Assembly: GCF_000383675.1 (NCBI RefSeq)
Contig: NZ_KB911826.1
Coordinates: 186,001 to 250,000, forward strand
Direction: 5' to 3'
Origin: Terracoccus sp. 273MFTsu3.1
GTDB taxonomy: Bacteria; Actinomycetota; Actinomycetes; Actinomycetales; Dermatophilaceae
DNA length: 64,000 bases
The notes under the pieces are model-generated. The model was not told the origin of the DNA. It saw only the letters and a list, made by a program, of their open reading frames with translations, and did not search any database. Positions 15,747-24,980 of this stretch are shown here, in pieces; position 1 is the stretch's first letter; every line of letters begins with the position of its first letter. The translations under genes and the position numbers were made by a program.

Positions 15747-17476
15747 CAGGCCGCCTCCTCCGCGCTGCGCTGGGACTCGACGATCTCCTGGTAGGTGACG
15801 CAGGAGTCGAGGAGCTGGTCGTGGGTGCCCTGGCCGACGACGCGGCCGTCCTCGAGCACGATGATGTGGTCGGCGTCGACGATGGTCGAGACGCGCTGGG
15901 CCACGATGACGACGGTGCTGCCCAACGTGGCCGGTCGCAGGGCCCGGCGCAGGCGCGCGTCGGTCGACAGGTCGAGGGCCGAGAACGAGTCGTCGAACAG
16001 GTAGATGTCGGGGCGCTTGACGATGGCCCGGGCGATGGCGAGACGCTGGCGCTGACCGCCGGAGACGTTGGTGCCGCCCTGCGCGATGGCCGAGTCGAGC
16101 CCGCCCATCGCCTCGACGAAGTCCTGGCCCTGGGCGATGCGCAGGGCGTCCCACAGCTCCTCGTCGGTGGCGTCGGGGTTGCCGTAGCGCAGGTTGGTCG
16201 CGACGGTGCCGCTGAAGAGGTAGGGCTTCTGCGGGACGAGACCGATCTTGCTCCACAGGTCGTCGAGCTCGAGGTCGCGCACGTCGACTCCGCCGACCCG
16301 GACGCGGCCTGCGGACGCGTCGAAGAGGCGGGGGATCAGCCCGAGCAGCGTCGTCTTGCCGGCACCCGTCGAGCCGATGATGGCCGTCGTGCGACCCGGG
16401 TCGGCCCGGAAGCTGACGTCGTGCAGGACGGCCGCCTCGGCCCCCGGGTAGTGGAAGTCGACACCGACGAGCTCGAGGCCCGCGGCGTCGGGCGCCATCC
16501 TCAGCGGCTGCACGGACTCGACGACGGACGAGTCGGTGTCGAGGATCTCCTGGATGCGGCCGGACGAGACCGCGGCACGCGGGATCATCGTCGCCATGAA
16601 GGTCGCCATCATGACGGCCATGAGGATCTGGACGAGGTAGGACAGGAAGGCCGTCAGCTCGCCGATCTGCATGTCGCCGGACGCGATGCGGTGCCCGCCG
16701 AACCACATGACGGCCACGGTCGAGAGGTTGAAGATGACCATGACGATCGGGAAGACGAGCGCCATGAGGCGCCCGACCTGGAGGCCGGCGTTGGTCAGCA
16801 GGCCGTTGGCCTCGGCGAAGCGGGCCTCCTCGTGCTCCTCGCGGACGAAGGCACGCACGACGCGGATGCCGGTGATCTGCTCGCGCATGACGCGGTTGAC
16901 GCCGTCGAGGGAGGTCTGCATCCGCCCGAACCACGGCACCATCCGGGAGATGACGAGGCCGACGACGAGGCCGAGCAGGGGCACCGCGACGGCGACGAGC
17001 CAGGACAGCCCGACGTCCTCGCGCAGGGCCATGATGATGCCGCCGACCATCATGATGGGCGTCGTCACGAGCAGGGCGAAGCCCATGAAGACGACCATCT
17101 GGACCTGGGTCACGTCGTTGGTGCTGCGCGAGATGAGCGTCGGGGCCCCGAAGCGCGTCACCTCCTGCGCCGAGAAGTCGACGACCGTGCCGAAGACGTT
17201 GCCGCGGATGTCACGGCCCATCCCCATCGCGACGCGGGCCGCGAGGAAGGTGGCGGCGATCGACGCGGCGATCTGCACGAGGCTGACGGCGAGCATGATG
17301 CCGCCGTGGCTGATGATGAAGGCGGTGTCACCCTTGGCGACGCCCTGGTCGATGATCTCGCCGTTGAGGCTCGGCAGGTAGAGCGAGGCCATGGTGCTGA
17401 CGAGCTGGGCCAGGCAGATGAGCACGATCTGGCCCGAGTAGGGGCGCAGGTGACTGCGGAGCAGTCGGATCAGCAT
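15746..17476 (-). CDS. ABC exporter half, degenerate ATPase subunit
   Basis: First gene of the exporter operon, 576 residues: six membrane helices (about 15-310), then an ATPase domain with Walker A GSTGAGKTT and a normal VSGGQRQ signature. Walker B reads YLFDDSFSALD, so Asp replaces the catalytic Glu, and the H-loop reads AQRVSTI, so Gln replaces His. This is the degenerate half that pairs with the hydrolytic half downstream. Together with the TetR-family gene just upstream on the same strand, it forms a regulated efflux unit. Confidence 0.93.
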   Translation of the reverse strand: MLIRLLRSHLRPYSGQIVLICLAQLVSTMASLYLPSLNGEIIDQGVAKGDTAFIISHGGIMLAVSLVQIAASIAATFLAARVAMGMGRDIRGNVFGTVVDFSAQEVTRFGAPTLISRSTNDVTQVQMVVFMGFALLVTTPIMMVGGIIMALREDVGLSWLVAVAVPLLGLVVGLVISRMVPWFGRMQTSLDGVNRVMREQITGIRVVRAFVREEHEEARFAEANGLLTNAGLQVGRLMALVFPIVMVIFNLSTVAVMWFGGHRIASGDMQIGELTAFLSYLVQILMAVMMATFMATMIPRAAVSSGRIQEILDTDSSVVESVQPLRMAPDAAGLELVGVDFHYPGAEAAVLHDVSFRADPGRTTAIIGSTGAGKTTLLGLIPRLFDASAGRVRVGGVDVRDLELDDLWSKIGLVPQKPYLFSGTVATNLRYGNPDATDEELWDALRIAQGQDFVEAMGGLDSAIAQGGTNVSGGQRQRLAIARAIVKRPDIYLFDDSFSALDLSTDARLRRALRPATLGSTVVIVAQRVSTIVDADHIIVLEDGRVVGQGTHDQLLDSCVTYQEIVESQRSAEEAA

Positions 17477-17522
17477 GTCGGTGCCTTTCGGTGCGCGACG
17501 GGTCGTGTGGTGTCGCTCGGGA

Positions 17523-17553
17523 ACGCTAGGGACTCACGCGGGGTGAGGGTCAA
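17523..17553 (-). promoter_or_regulatory. Promoter of ABC exporter operon
   Basis: On the minus strand TTGACC (17553-17548), a 19-base spacer, then TAGCGT (17528-17523). The spacer contains the inverted repeat CTCAC-N5-GTGAG (17533-17547), a possible operator, in the opposite half-site order to the TetR palindrome at 18321. Confidence 0.6.
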
Positions 17554-17561
17554 CTGGTTTG

Positions 17562-18317
17562 TCACGGCAGCGATCCCTCGTCGGCCGCGAGCAACCGGGG
17601 GTCGCCGCCGAGCTGCGCGTGGAGCTCGGCGATCGACAGGCCGCTCTCGGTCGTGCTCGGACGCCGCAACAGACCGAAGAGGACGGTGTCGACGATCTCC
17701 TCGGGGGTCAGGACCTGCCCGTCGGCGATGCCGGGGTGGCTGCCGGAGAAGGTGAGCAGCCGGATCCGGTGCACGAGGTCGGCGGCCGGGACGGCGAGCT
17801 GGTCGTCGTCGTGGACCAGCTGGTGGATGGTCTCGAGGAGCGGCTGGTGCGCGGCGACGTGCTCCTCCTCGTCGGCGTGCCCACGCAGGTGCCGCCCCGC
17901 CTCGTAGCAGGCCTGGTGCGGTCCGCGGTTGGGCGGCTGGGTCAGGCCCAGGGCACCCATGAGGCCGAAGACCTCGGTGAAGCGCAGCTGCATGATGCGG
18001 GTGAAGTCGACGAGCCGGTCGCGCAGCGACCCCTCGGGGTCGATGGCCGAGATGCGACGCCGGACGGGGGCGGGGCAGAACGCCGCCTGCACGGCCTCCT
18101 TCTCGAGGATCTCCTTCGTCGGGAAGACCCGGAAGATCGTGCCCTCGGCGACGCCGGCCTCCTGGGCGATCTCGCTCGTCGTCGGCTTGCGCCCCTCGCG
18201 GTGGGCGAGCCGGACGAAGACCTCGATGAGGGCGTCCCGGCGGTCGTCGGGGTTCATCGGGGCCGCCCGTTGACCGGGTCGCTGGCCCTCCACGCGTGTC
18301 GACACGGTGTCCATCAT
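17562..18317 (-). CDS. TetR-family transcriptional regulator
   Basis: Repressor-type protein of about 251 residues. The N-terminal helix-turn-helix reads TTSEIAQEAGVAEGTIFRVF with FPTKEILEKEAV after it, as in TetR proteins; the C-terminal ligand domain is not assignable to a drug. The frame opens at 18335, inside the palindrome, so I prefer ATG 18317; ATG 18257 (MNPDDRRDAL) is a possible shorter start. It lies 85 bases upstream of the exporter genes, on the same strand, and probably represses them and itself. Confidence 0.88.
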   Translation of the reverse strand: MMDTVSTRVEGQRPGQRAAPMNPDDRRDALIEVFVRLAHREGRKPTTSEIAQEAGVAEGTIFRVFPTKEILEKEAVQAAFCPAPVRRRISAIDPEGSLRDRLVDFTRIMQLRFTEVFGLMGALGLTQPPNRGPHQACYEAGRHLRGHADEEEHVAAHQPLLETIHQLVHDDDQLAVPAADLVHRIRLLTFSGSHPGIADGQVLTPEEIVDTVLFGLLRRPSTTESGLSIAELHAQLGGDPRLLAADEGSLP

Positions 18318-18320
18318 GAA

Positions 18321-18338
18321 TGAGTGAGCGCTCACTCA
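18321..18338. promoter_or_regulatory. TetR operator, 18-bp perfect palindrome
   Basis: TGAGTGAGCGCTCACTCA is its own reverse complement. It abuts the TetR gene start and lies between that gene and the divergent MFS gene, so it can control both directions. Confidence 0.75.
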
Positions 18339-18472
18339 CAAGTGGTTTCGGGAACATCACGGCACATTTCGCCCCGAACCCGGGTATGCACCCCTCCGGA
18401 CCCCTCGACCGCCGCGGCTCTCCTCCGCGCGTCCCACGCCCACCCGTCCCTCTCCTCCGATCCGAGGTCCGC

Positions 18473-20038
18473 ATGACTGCAACGACGCAGCGCACCGCCA
18501 CGACCACCAGCACCCCGGGATTCCTCGACCGTCGCCGCACGGTCGCCCCCCTCGGCTTCAACCGCTGGCTCATCCCACCGGCCGCCCTGGCCGTGCACCT
18601 GTGCATCGGCCAGGTCTACGCGACGAGCGTCTACAAGACCTCGCTCGTCGCGCACTTCGACACCTCGCAGACGGCGATCGGCATCATCTTCTCGATCGCC
18701 ATCGTCATGCTCGGCCTCTCGGCCGCGGTCTTCGGCACGTGGGTCGACCGCAACGGGCCGCGCAAGGCGATGTTCGTCGCGACGGTCTGCTGGGGCACCG
18801 GCTTCCTCGTCGGCGCGGCCGGCATCGCCACGAGCCAGCTGTGGCTGCTCTACCTCGGCTACGGCGTCATCGGCGGCATCGGTCTCGGCATCGGCTACAT
18901 CTCCCCGGTCTCGACGCTCATCAAGTGGTTCCCGGACCGTCCGGGCCTCGCCACCGGTCTGGCCATCATGGGCTTCGGCGGCGGCGCGATGGTCGCGAGC
19001 CCGCTCTCGCGCCAGCTGCTCAGCGCCTACGACCCCGGCTACACGCCGTCCGACTCGACGTCGACGGCCGACGGGCACGCCCTGACGCTCCTGTTCGTGA
19101 CCCTCGGGATCGTCTACGCCCTCGTCATGCTCATCGGCGTCTTCAACATCCGCGTCCCGCACCCCGACTGGAAGCCCGAGGGATGGACCCCGCCGGGCGA
19201 GGCCCGCGACACCGCCACGCTCGTCACGACGAAGTCGGTCTCCGCTGCGAGCTCGATCCGGACCCCGCAGTTCTGGTTGCTCTGGGTCGTCCTCTTCTGC
19301 AACGTCACCGCCGGCATCGGCATCCTCGAGCAGGCCAGCCCGATGATCCAGGACTTCTTCCGCGAGAACGGGTCCTCGGCCGTGACCGTCGCTGCCGCAG
19401 GCGGGTTCGTCGGCCTGCTCTCCCTCTTCAACATGGCCGGCCGCTTCGTCTGGAGCTCGACGAGTGACGTCATCGGCCGCAAGCCGATGTACATGGTCTA
19501 CCTCGGCGTCGGCATCCTCGCCTACATCGGTCTCGCGCTCGCCGGCCACGTCGCCATCGCACTCTTCGTCCTCATCGCCGCGGTGCTCATCTCGTTCTAC
19601 GGCGGTGGGTTCGCGACCGCCCCCGCCTACCTCCGCGACCTCTTCGGCACCTTCCAGGTCGGCGCGATCCACGGCCGGCTGCTCACCGCCTGGTCGGCGG
19701 CCGGCGTCGCGGGACCGCTCATCATCAACGGCTTCCTCGACGCGCAGGGCAAGCCGGGCACCCTGACGGCCGACGCCTACACCCCGGCCCTGCTGACGAT
19801 GGTCGGCGTGCTCGCCGTCGGCTTCGTCGCCAACCTCCTCGTGCGTCCGGTCGCCGACCGCTTCCACGAGTCGGACGACGTCGTCGAGGCGGCCAAGCCG
19901 GCTCCGGTCGAGGCGGGCGAGGGCTCCTCGCGCCTGCCGGGGACGGCGCGCGTCGTCGCCCTGTGGGCCGTCATCGCCGTCATCCTCGCCTACGGCGTCT
20001 TCCAGACGGTCACGACGGCGGCCAAGCTCTTCGCCTGA
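18473..20038 (+). CDS. MFS transporter, OFA (oxalate/formate antiporter) type
   Basis: Integral membrane transporter of 521 residues with about 12 helices. The segment GGIGLGIGYISPVSTLIKWF and DRPGLATGLAIMGFGGGA match the OFA family, which exchanges small carboxylates; the substrate here is not determined. Helices begin near residue 30 after a Thr-rich leader. ATG 18473 is chosen because the frame upstream is non-coding in character. A long loop near 190-250 and an extra C-terminal helix are present. It is divergent from the TetR gene and shares its operator region. Confidence 0.88.
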   Translation: MTATTQRTATTTSTPGFLDRRRTVAPLGFNRWLIPPAALAVHLCIGQVYATSVYKTSLVAHFDTSQTAIGIIFSIAIVMLGLSAAVFGTWVDRNGPRKAMFVATVCWGTGFLVGAAGIATSQLWLLYLGYGVIGGIGLGIGYISPVSTLIKWFPDRPGLATGLAIMGFGGGAMVASPLSRQLLSAYDPGYTPSDSTSTADGHALTLLFVTLGIVYALVMLIGVFNIRVPHPDWKPEGWTPPGEARDTATLVTTKSVSAASSIRTPQFWLLWVVLFCNVTAGIGILEQASPMIQDFFRENGSSAVTVAAAGGFVGLLSLFNMAGRFVWSSTSDVIGRKPMYMVYLGVGILAYIGLALAGHVAIALFVLIAAVLISFYGGGFATAPAYLRDLFGTFQVGAIHGRLLTAWSAAGVAGPLIINGFLDAQGKPGTLTADAYTPALLTMVGVLAVGFVANLLVRPVADRFHESDDVVEAAKPAPVEAGEGSSRLPGTARVVALWAVIAVILAYGVFQTVTTAAKLFA

Positions 20039-20077
20039 CCGGCACCACCTCCCGCAGCGCGGGGGCTCCGGTGGCGG

Positions 20078-20105
20078 CGGCCTGCTCGTTCAGACGAGCA
20101 GGCCG
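20078..20105. terminator. Terminator between convergent MFS and methyltransferase genes
   Basis: Arms 20078-20089 and 20094-20105, 12 perfect pairs with loop TCAG. It overlaps the stop codon of the minus-strand gene. Confidence 0.75.
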
Positions 20106-21676
20106 TCCGCCACGAGGTCGCGCACCTGCGGGAGCACCTCCGCACGCACCTCGGCGGCGTCGAGACCGAGCACCGTCGCGATGGCGTCGAGAGCCGCCCT
20201 CGCCGTCAGCTCGCCGTCGGCCACGCCGAGGTATGCCGCGAGCAACGTCCCCGCACGGACGACGCGTCCCAGCCCGCCGCCCTGCCGGACGAGGATGACG
20301 CTCGGGTCCTCGGCGCCCGGGACCCCGTGCCGCTCCTCCGTCACATCAGGGGCGCACGACCACGCGACGTCGAGGACGTCGTCGTCGGAGTGCTCGGCGA
20401 GCCACGTGCGGGCTCGCAGCCCCGCGTCGACGGCCGGTCCCATCGGCGCCGCGACCGGACCGTGTGCCTCGTCGAGGGAACGCCAGGTCGCACGGTCGGT
20501 CGCCGGCCGCTGCAGGGTGACGACCCCGAACCCGACCTGCTCGACACCGCGCGAGGCGAAGTCGCGCAGCCACGCGGCATACATGAGGGAGTGGGCCTCG
20601 CTGCCGGGCTGCGCACCGCCGTCGCGGGCCCACAGCTCGGCGTACTCGGCAGGGTCCTGCGACTCTCGCTGGATGACCCACGCGTCGAGGGCGACGCCGT
20701 CGCGGGCCTGCTCGTCGAGCCAGTCGGCCCAGACGTCGCGCCACGTGCGGCCGGCCGGGATCTCCCAGTTGCCGAGGAACTGCGCGACGCCGCCGGGCTC
20801 GAGCACCGAGCCGACCTGACGCACGAGGGATCGGACGAGGGTGTCACCGGCGCGACCGCCGTCGCGGTACTCGTAGAGCGGCACACCCTCGTCACGGGGT
20901 GTGATGACGAACGGCGGGTTGCTGACGACGAGCGAGAACGCCTGCCCCGCAACCGGATCGAGCAGGTCACCCGAGAGCAGCTGGACGTCGGGGACCGCAC
21001 CCGCGCCTTCGGAGGCAGCGAGCGCGAGGTTGAAGCCGGCATACGCCAGCGCTCGCTCCGAGATGTCGGTGGCGACGATCGCGCCGGCGTGGCCGGTCAG
21101 GTGCAGGGCCTGCACGCCACAGCCGGTGCCGAGGTCGAGCGCGCGGTCGGCGGGACGTCGGACGGTCCACGACGCGAGGGTGGTCGAGGCACCCCCGATG
21201 CCGAGCACGTGGTCGGGACGCAGCGGCCCACCGACGGCGAGCTCGGAGAGGTCGGAGGCGACCCACCAGTCGTGGGCGTCGTCGCCGTAGGGGCGCAGGT
21301 CGCACGTCGCGACGACGTCGCGCTCGGGCGGCGCCCACCGGTCGGCGGCGAAGCCGGCGCGGCCGCCCTCGAGGCGCACGAGTCCGAGGCGCACGGCCCC
21401 GTCGACCCCGAGCGAGGGCAGCGCGGCGCCCAGGGCCGACGCGCGGACGGGTCGACCGAGGGTGAAGAGACGCACGAGGACGCCGCACGCGTCGTCCACC
21501 GACGTGGCAGAGGACTCCGTCGCGAGGAGGGCCGGCAGCGGCTGCTCGCGGTGCAGGGCGCCCGAGACGACCGGACCGAGCCGGTCCGCGACGCCGTCGA
21601 CGGTGAAACCTGCCGCCGAGAGGTCCGCGCGCAGCAGCGCGACGAGCGACCGGTCGACGACGGGGGTGTCGTTCAG
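20090..21676 (-). CDS. Class I SAM-dependent methyltransferase, probable CTG start
   Basis: Protein of up to 528 residues with a HemK/PrmC-like methyltransferase core in the middle: SAM motif LDLGTGCGVQALHL and catalytic SNPPFVI, as in enzymes that methylate a side-chain amide or adenine N6. The N-terminal 150 residues and the C-terminal domain resemble uncharacterised actinobacterial methyltransferases. The only in-frame ATG/GTG/TTG near the start is GTG 21499, yet the frame stays open and protein-like 59 codons further, to CTG 21676. That CTG overlaps the upstream stop (CTGA) with GAGGGG just before it. I therefore favour CTG; the alternative is GTG 21499. Confidence 0.82.
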   Translation of the reverse strand: MNDTPVVDRSLVALLRADLSAAGFTVDGVADRLGPVVSGALHREQPLPALLATESSATSVDDACGVLVRLFTLGRPVRASALGAALPSLGVDGAVRLGLVRLEGGRAGFAADRWAPPERDVVATCDLRPYGDDAHDWWVASDLSELAVGGPLRPDHVLGIGGASTTLASWTVRRPADRALDLGTGCGVQALHLTGHAGAIVATDISERALAYAGFNLALAASEGAGAVPDVQLLSGDLLDPVAGQAFSLVVSNPPFVITPRDEGVPLYEYRDGGRAGDTLVRSLVRQVGSVLEPGGVAQFLGNWEIPAGRTWRDVWADWLDEQARDGVALDAWVIQRESQDPAEYAELWARDGGAQPGSEAHSLMYAAWLRDFASRGVEQVGFGVVTLQRPATDRATWRSLDEAHGPVAAPMGPAVDAGLRARTWLAEHSDDDVLDVAWSCAPDVTEERHGVPGAEDPSVILVRQGGGLGRVVRAGTLLAAYLGVADGELTARAALDAIATVLGLDAAEVRAEVLPQVRDLVADGLLV

Positions 21677-22044
21677 GACCCCTCACCCGGCGCGCTCGCC
21701 CCGGCCACGCTCGCGGCGAGCGCCGCGTCGAGGGTCGGGTGGATCTCGAAGACCTTGTCGAGACCGGTGATGGAGAAGACCTTGAGGACGCGGTCGTCGG
21801 TGCCGACGAGGCGCATCGAACCGCCCCGCGTGCGGGTCAGCTTGAGCCGACCGACGAGCACCCCGAGCCCCGTCGAGTCGAGGAAGGTCACGTCCGTGAG
21901 GTCGACCACGAGCTGCGTGCGCCCGCTCTGGATCTGTTCGTCGAGCTTCTCGCGCACGAGTGGCGCGGTGTAGACGTCGATCTCGCCGCCGAGGTGCACC
22001 ACGGTCTGTTCGCCGTGGTCGGCTCGAGTGATCGAGAGATCCAC
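21673..22044 (-). CDS. STAS-domain anti-sigma factor antagonist
   Basis: Protein of 123 residues of the SpoIIAA/RsbV type. It has the STAS core with DLTDVTFLDSTGLGVLVGRL, whose Ser in DSTGLG is the residue phosphorylated by an anti-sigma kinase in this family. Unphosphorylated protein binds the anti-sigma factor and frees a stress sigma factor. GTG 22044 is chosen because AAGGAAGGGG precedes it. No anti-sigma or sigma gene is adjacent, so partners lie elsewhere. The methyltransferase gene overlaps its end. Confidence 0.9.
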   Translation of the reverse strand: MDLSITRADHGEQTVVHLGGEIDVYTAPLVREKLDEQIQSGRTQLVVDLTDVTFLDSTGLGVLVGRLKLTRTRGGSMRLVGTDDRVLKVFSITGLDKVFEIHPTLDAALAASVAGASAPGEGS

Positions 22045-22219
22045 CTGTGCCCCTTCCTTGTGCCCACACGTGCACAGCTGCTGGTCGCGGTTGCGCGGGT
22101 CCGGTCCTGACGTCGTGCTGACCGTTCCGCATCCGTCACGTTCCCCCCGCGTGACCGACCGCGCAGTAACATGCCCCGCTCGTCGGTTACCGTACCCCGA
22201 CGGCATACGGTTGCTCCAC

Positions 22220-24547
22220 ATGAACGGGGAGTCAGCGCCCGCGGGACCCGTGCCGGAGGACCTCCTGCGCACGCTCGTCGGCGACCATCCCGAGCGTCTC
22301 GTGCACGTGCACGAGGTGCCCGCTCGCCGCGCCGTGCTCGGAACGTGGCCCGAATGGGTCGACCCGACGCTCCTCGGCTCACTGCTCGCCTCCGGCATCG
22401 AGGCGCCCTGGTCGCACCAGGTCGAGGTGGCGGAGGCCGCCCACGCCGGCCGTCACGTCGTCGTCAGCACGGGGACGGCCTCCGGCAAGAGCCTCGGCTA
22501 CCACCTGCCGATGCTCAGCGACATCGTCGCCGGGGCCGGCGCACCCAACGGCCGCGGCGCCACCGCGCTCTACCTCTCCCCCACCAAGGCTCTCGCCGCC
22601 GACCAGCTGAGCCGCATCGACCGGCTCGCGCTGCCCGCGGTGCGCCCCGCGACGTACGACGGCGACACCCCCACCGACGAGCGGCGCTGGATCCGCGACC
22701 ACGCCAACCTCGTGCTCACCAACCCCGACCTGCTCCACCACTCCCTCCTGCCCGGGCACGAGCGGTGGAGCTCGTTCCTGCGGGCGCTGCGCTACGTCGT
22801 CGTCGACGAGTGCCACGTCTACAAGGGCGTCTTCGGCGCCCACATGGCCGCGGTGCTGCGCCGGCTGCGGCGGGTCGCCGCGCGATACCGCTCCGAGCCC
22901 ACCTTCGTCTTCGCGTCCGCCACCGTGGCCGACCCGGAGGAGCACGCCTCCCGACTCCTCGGTATGCCGGTGACCCCGGTGACGCGGGACGGCTCGCCTC
23001 GCGCCTCGATGACCTTCGCCCTCTGGGAGCCCCCGCTCCTCGTCGACGAGACCGGGCAGCCGTCACGGGTCAGCACCATCACCGAGACGGGCGAGCTGCT
23101 CGCCGGGTGCGTGCGCGAGCGCGTGCAGACGGTGGCCTTCGCCAGGTCGCGCGCCGGGGTCGAGGTGGTGGCCCGCATCGCCAAGGAGCGCGTGTCCGCC
23201 ACGGACGAGCACCGGGTCGCCGCCTACCGCGGCGGCTACCTCCCCGAGGAGCGCCGCGAGCTCGAGCGGTCGCTGCGAGCCAAGGAGCTGCTCGGTCTCG
23301 CGGCCACCAACGCCCTCGAGCTCGGCGTCGACGTCAGTGGCCTCGACGCCGTGCTCCTCGCGGGATGGCCCGGCACCCTGTCGTCGCTGTGGCAGCAGGC
23401 CGGGCGAGCCGGGCGGTCCGGGGAACGGTCGCTGGCCGTGCTCGTCGCGGCCGACGACCCGCTCGACACGTTCGTCGTGCACCACCCCGAGGCGATCTTC
23501 GGCCGCGGCATCGAGGCCACCGTCGTCGACCCCGACAACCCGCACGTGCTCGCTCCGCACCTGGCCGCCGCGGCCGCCGAGCTGCCGGTGACCGAGGCCG
23601 ACCTCGAGATCTTCGGGCCCCAGACCCGCACGCTCCTCGACGCCCTCGTGGCCCGCGGCATCCTCAAGAAGCGACCGCGGGGCTGGTTCTGGGGGCGTGA
23701 GGACCGGCCCGCCGACCACCTGTCGCTGCGCGGAGCCGGCGAGCCCGTACGCGTCGTCGAGACCCGCACCGGACGCGTCGTCGGCACCGTCGACGACTCG
23801 AGCGCCCACTCACAGGTGCATACGGGCGCCGTGCACCTCCACCAGGGCCAGACGTGGGTCGTCACCGAGCTCGACCTCGACGACCACGCGGCCTTCGCGG
23901 TGCGCGGCGACCCCGGCTGGACCACGCAGGCCCAGTCGGTCAGCGACTTCCAGATCGTCCACGAGACCGAGCACGAGGAGTGGGGGCCGCTCCGGTGCTC
24001 GTTCGGCCACGTCACGGTGCGTCACCAGGTCACCTCGTTCCTGCGCCGCCTGCCCGGCGGAGAGGTGCTCGGCGAGCACCCCCTCGACCTGCCGCCCCGG
24101 TCGCTCGCGACGAAGGCCGTCTGGTGGACGATGCCCGTCGAGGACCTCGCGGCAGCCGGGGTGGCGGAGGACGGCATACCCGGCGCCGCACACGCGGCCG
24201 AGCACGCCGCCATCGGGATGCTGCCCCTCTTCGCGACGGCCGACCGCTGGGACATCGGTGGCGTGTCGACGGCGCTGCACCCGGACACCGGCCTGCCGAC
24301 GATCCTCATCTACGACGGGCACCCCGGTGGGGCGGGCTTCGCCGAGCGCGGCTACCGACGGATCCGCCCGTGGCTCAACGCCACTCGCGATGCCATCGAC
24401 TCGTGCGAGTGCCCCGAGGGCTGCCCGTCGTGCATCCAGTCGCCCAAGTGCGGCAACGGCAACGAGCCGCTCGACAAGCGTGGCGCCGTGGCCCTGCTCG
24501 ACCTCGTGCTGCGTCACGCGAGCCCGGGGGCCGGGGGCGCGCCGTGA
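22220..24547 (+). CDS. DEAD/DEAH helicase with C-terminal DUF1998 zinc domain (MrfA/Rv3649-like)
   Basis: Superfamily 2 DNA helicase of 775 residues. Motif I is STGTASGKS (near 85), then SPTKALAADQ, the box VVDECHVYKG, SAT as FASATVAD, and ELGVDVSGLD plus QQAGRAGRSG in the second RecA domain. The C-terminus carries four Cys in CECPEGC, CIQ and KCG, the DUF1998 metal site. B. subtilis MrfA/YprA with this layout repairs mitomycin damage, and Rv3649 is a mycobacterial relative. ATG 22220 fits the family start. The gene downstream overlaps its stop by GTGA. Confidence 0.92.
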   Translation: MNGESAPAGPVPEDLLRTLVGDHPERLVHVHEVPARRAVLGTWPEWVDPTLLGSLLASGIEAPWSHQVEVAEAAHAGRHVVVSTGTASGKSLGYHLPMLSDIVAGAGAPNGRGATALYLSPTKALAADQLSRIDRLALPAVRPATYDGDTPTDERRWIRDHANLVLTNPDLLHHSLLPGHERWSSFLRALRYVVVDECHVYKGVFGAHMAAVLRRLRRVAARYRSEPTFVFASATVADPEEHASRLLGMPVTPVTRDGSPRASMTFALWEPPLLVDETGQPSRVSTITETGELLAGCVRERVQTVAFARSRAGVEVVARIAKERVSATDEHRVAAYRGGYLPEERRELERSLRAKELLGLAATNALELGVDVSGLDAVLLAGWPGTLSSLWQQAGRAGRSGERSLAVLVAADDPLDTFVVHHPEAIFGRGIEATVVDPDNPHVLAPHLAAAAAELPVTEADLEIFGPQTRTLLDALVARGILKKRPRGWFWGREDRPADHLSLRGAGEPVRVVETRTGRVVGTVDDSSAHSQVHTGAVHLHQGQTWVVTELDLDDHAAFAVRGDPGWTTQAQSVSDFQIVHETEHEEWGPLRCSFGHVTVRHQVTSFLRRLPGGEVLGEHPLDLPPRSLATKAVWWTMPVEDLAAAGVAEDGIPGAAHAAEHAAIGMLPLFATADRWDIGGVSTALHPDTGLPTILIYDGHPGGAGFAERGYRRIRPWLNATRDAIDSCECPEGCPSCIQSPKCGNGNEPLDKRGAVALLDLVLRHASPGAGGAP

Positions 24548-24975
24548 CCCGGCCACCGAGCGGACCCGGGCGATCAGGGCGTCCCGGCCCGTCGCGGTCC
24601 TCGCGGTCCTCGCGGCCGTCGGGGCCGTCCGGGCCGTCCGGGCCAGCCGGGCCGTCCCAGCCGGCCGACTCGCAGGGTCCTCCGGCGGAGACCGGCACCG
24701 GTCCGTGGGTCGCGATCACGAGGGGTGCCGCCGGCCGGGCCGCCCCCTCGGTCGTCGTGCGCGGGACGCTCCGCCGGGCCGAGGTCGAGACGCAGCCCCT
24801 CGTGCTCGACGCCGACGACGGGACGACATGGGAGCTGCTGCTCCCGCCCGGGTGGGCCCTCGACGCCGAGCCCGGGGCCCGGGTGACCGTGAGCGGGGAC
24901 GCCGCCACCGACGTCGCCACGGTGTCGATGGTGGGACCGGTGCTGCGCGTGCGCTCCCTGTCGCGAGGCGACTGA
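24544..24975 (+). CDS. Hypothetical protein with Ser/Gly/Pro-rich leader
   Basis: Protein of 143 residues. The first 50 residues are a low-complexity Pro, Ser, Gly and Arg tract with collagen-like GPSGPSGPAGP. The remaining 90 residues look like a small beta barrel (VVVRGTLRRAEVET, WELLLPPGW, VTVSGDAATDVATV), reminiscent of an OB fold, but no family is recognised. Its GTG overlaps the helicase stop, so it may assist the helicase, for example by binding DNA; this is inference from position only. Confidence 0.65.
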   Translation: MTRPPSGPGRSGRPGPSRSSRSSRPSGPSGPSGPAGPSQPADSQGPPAETGTGPWVAITRGAAGRAAPSVVVRGTLRRAEVETQPLVLDADDGTTWELLLPPGWALDAEPGARVTVSGDAATDVATVSMVGPVLRVRSLSRGD

Positions 24976-24980
24976 GCTCT

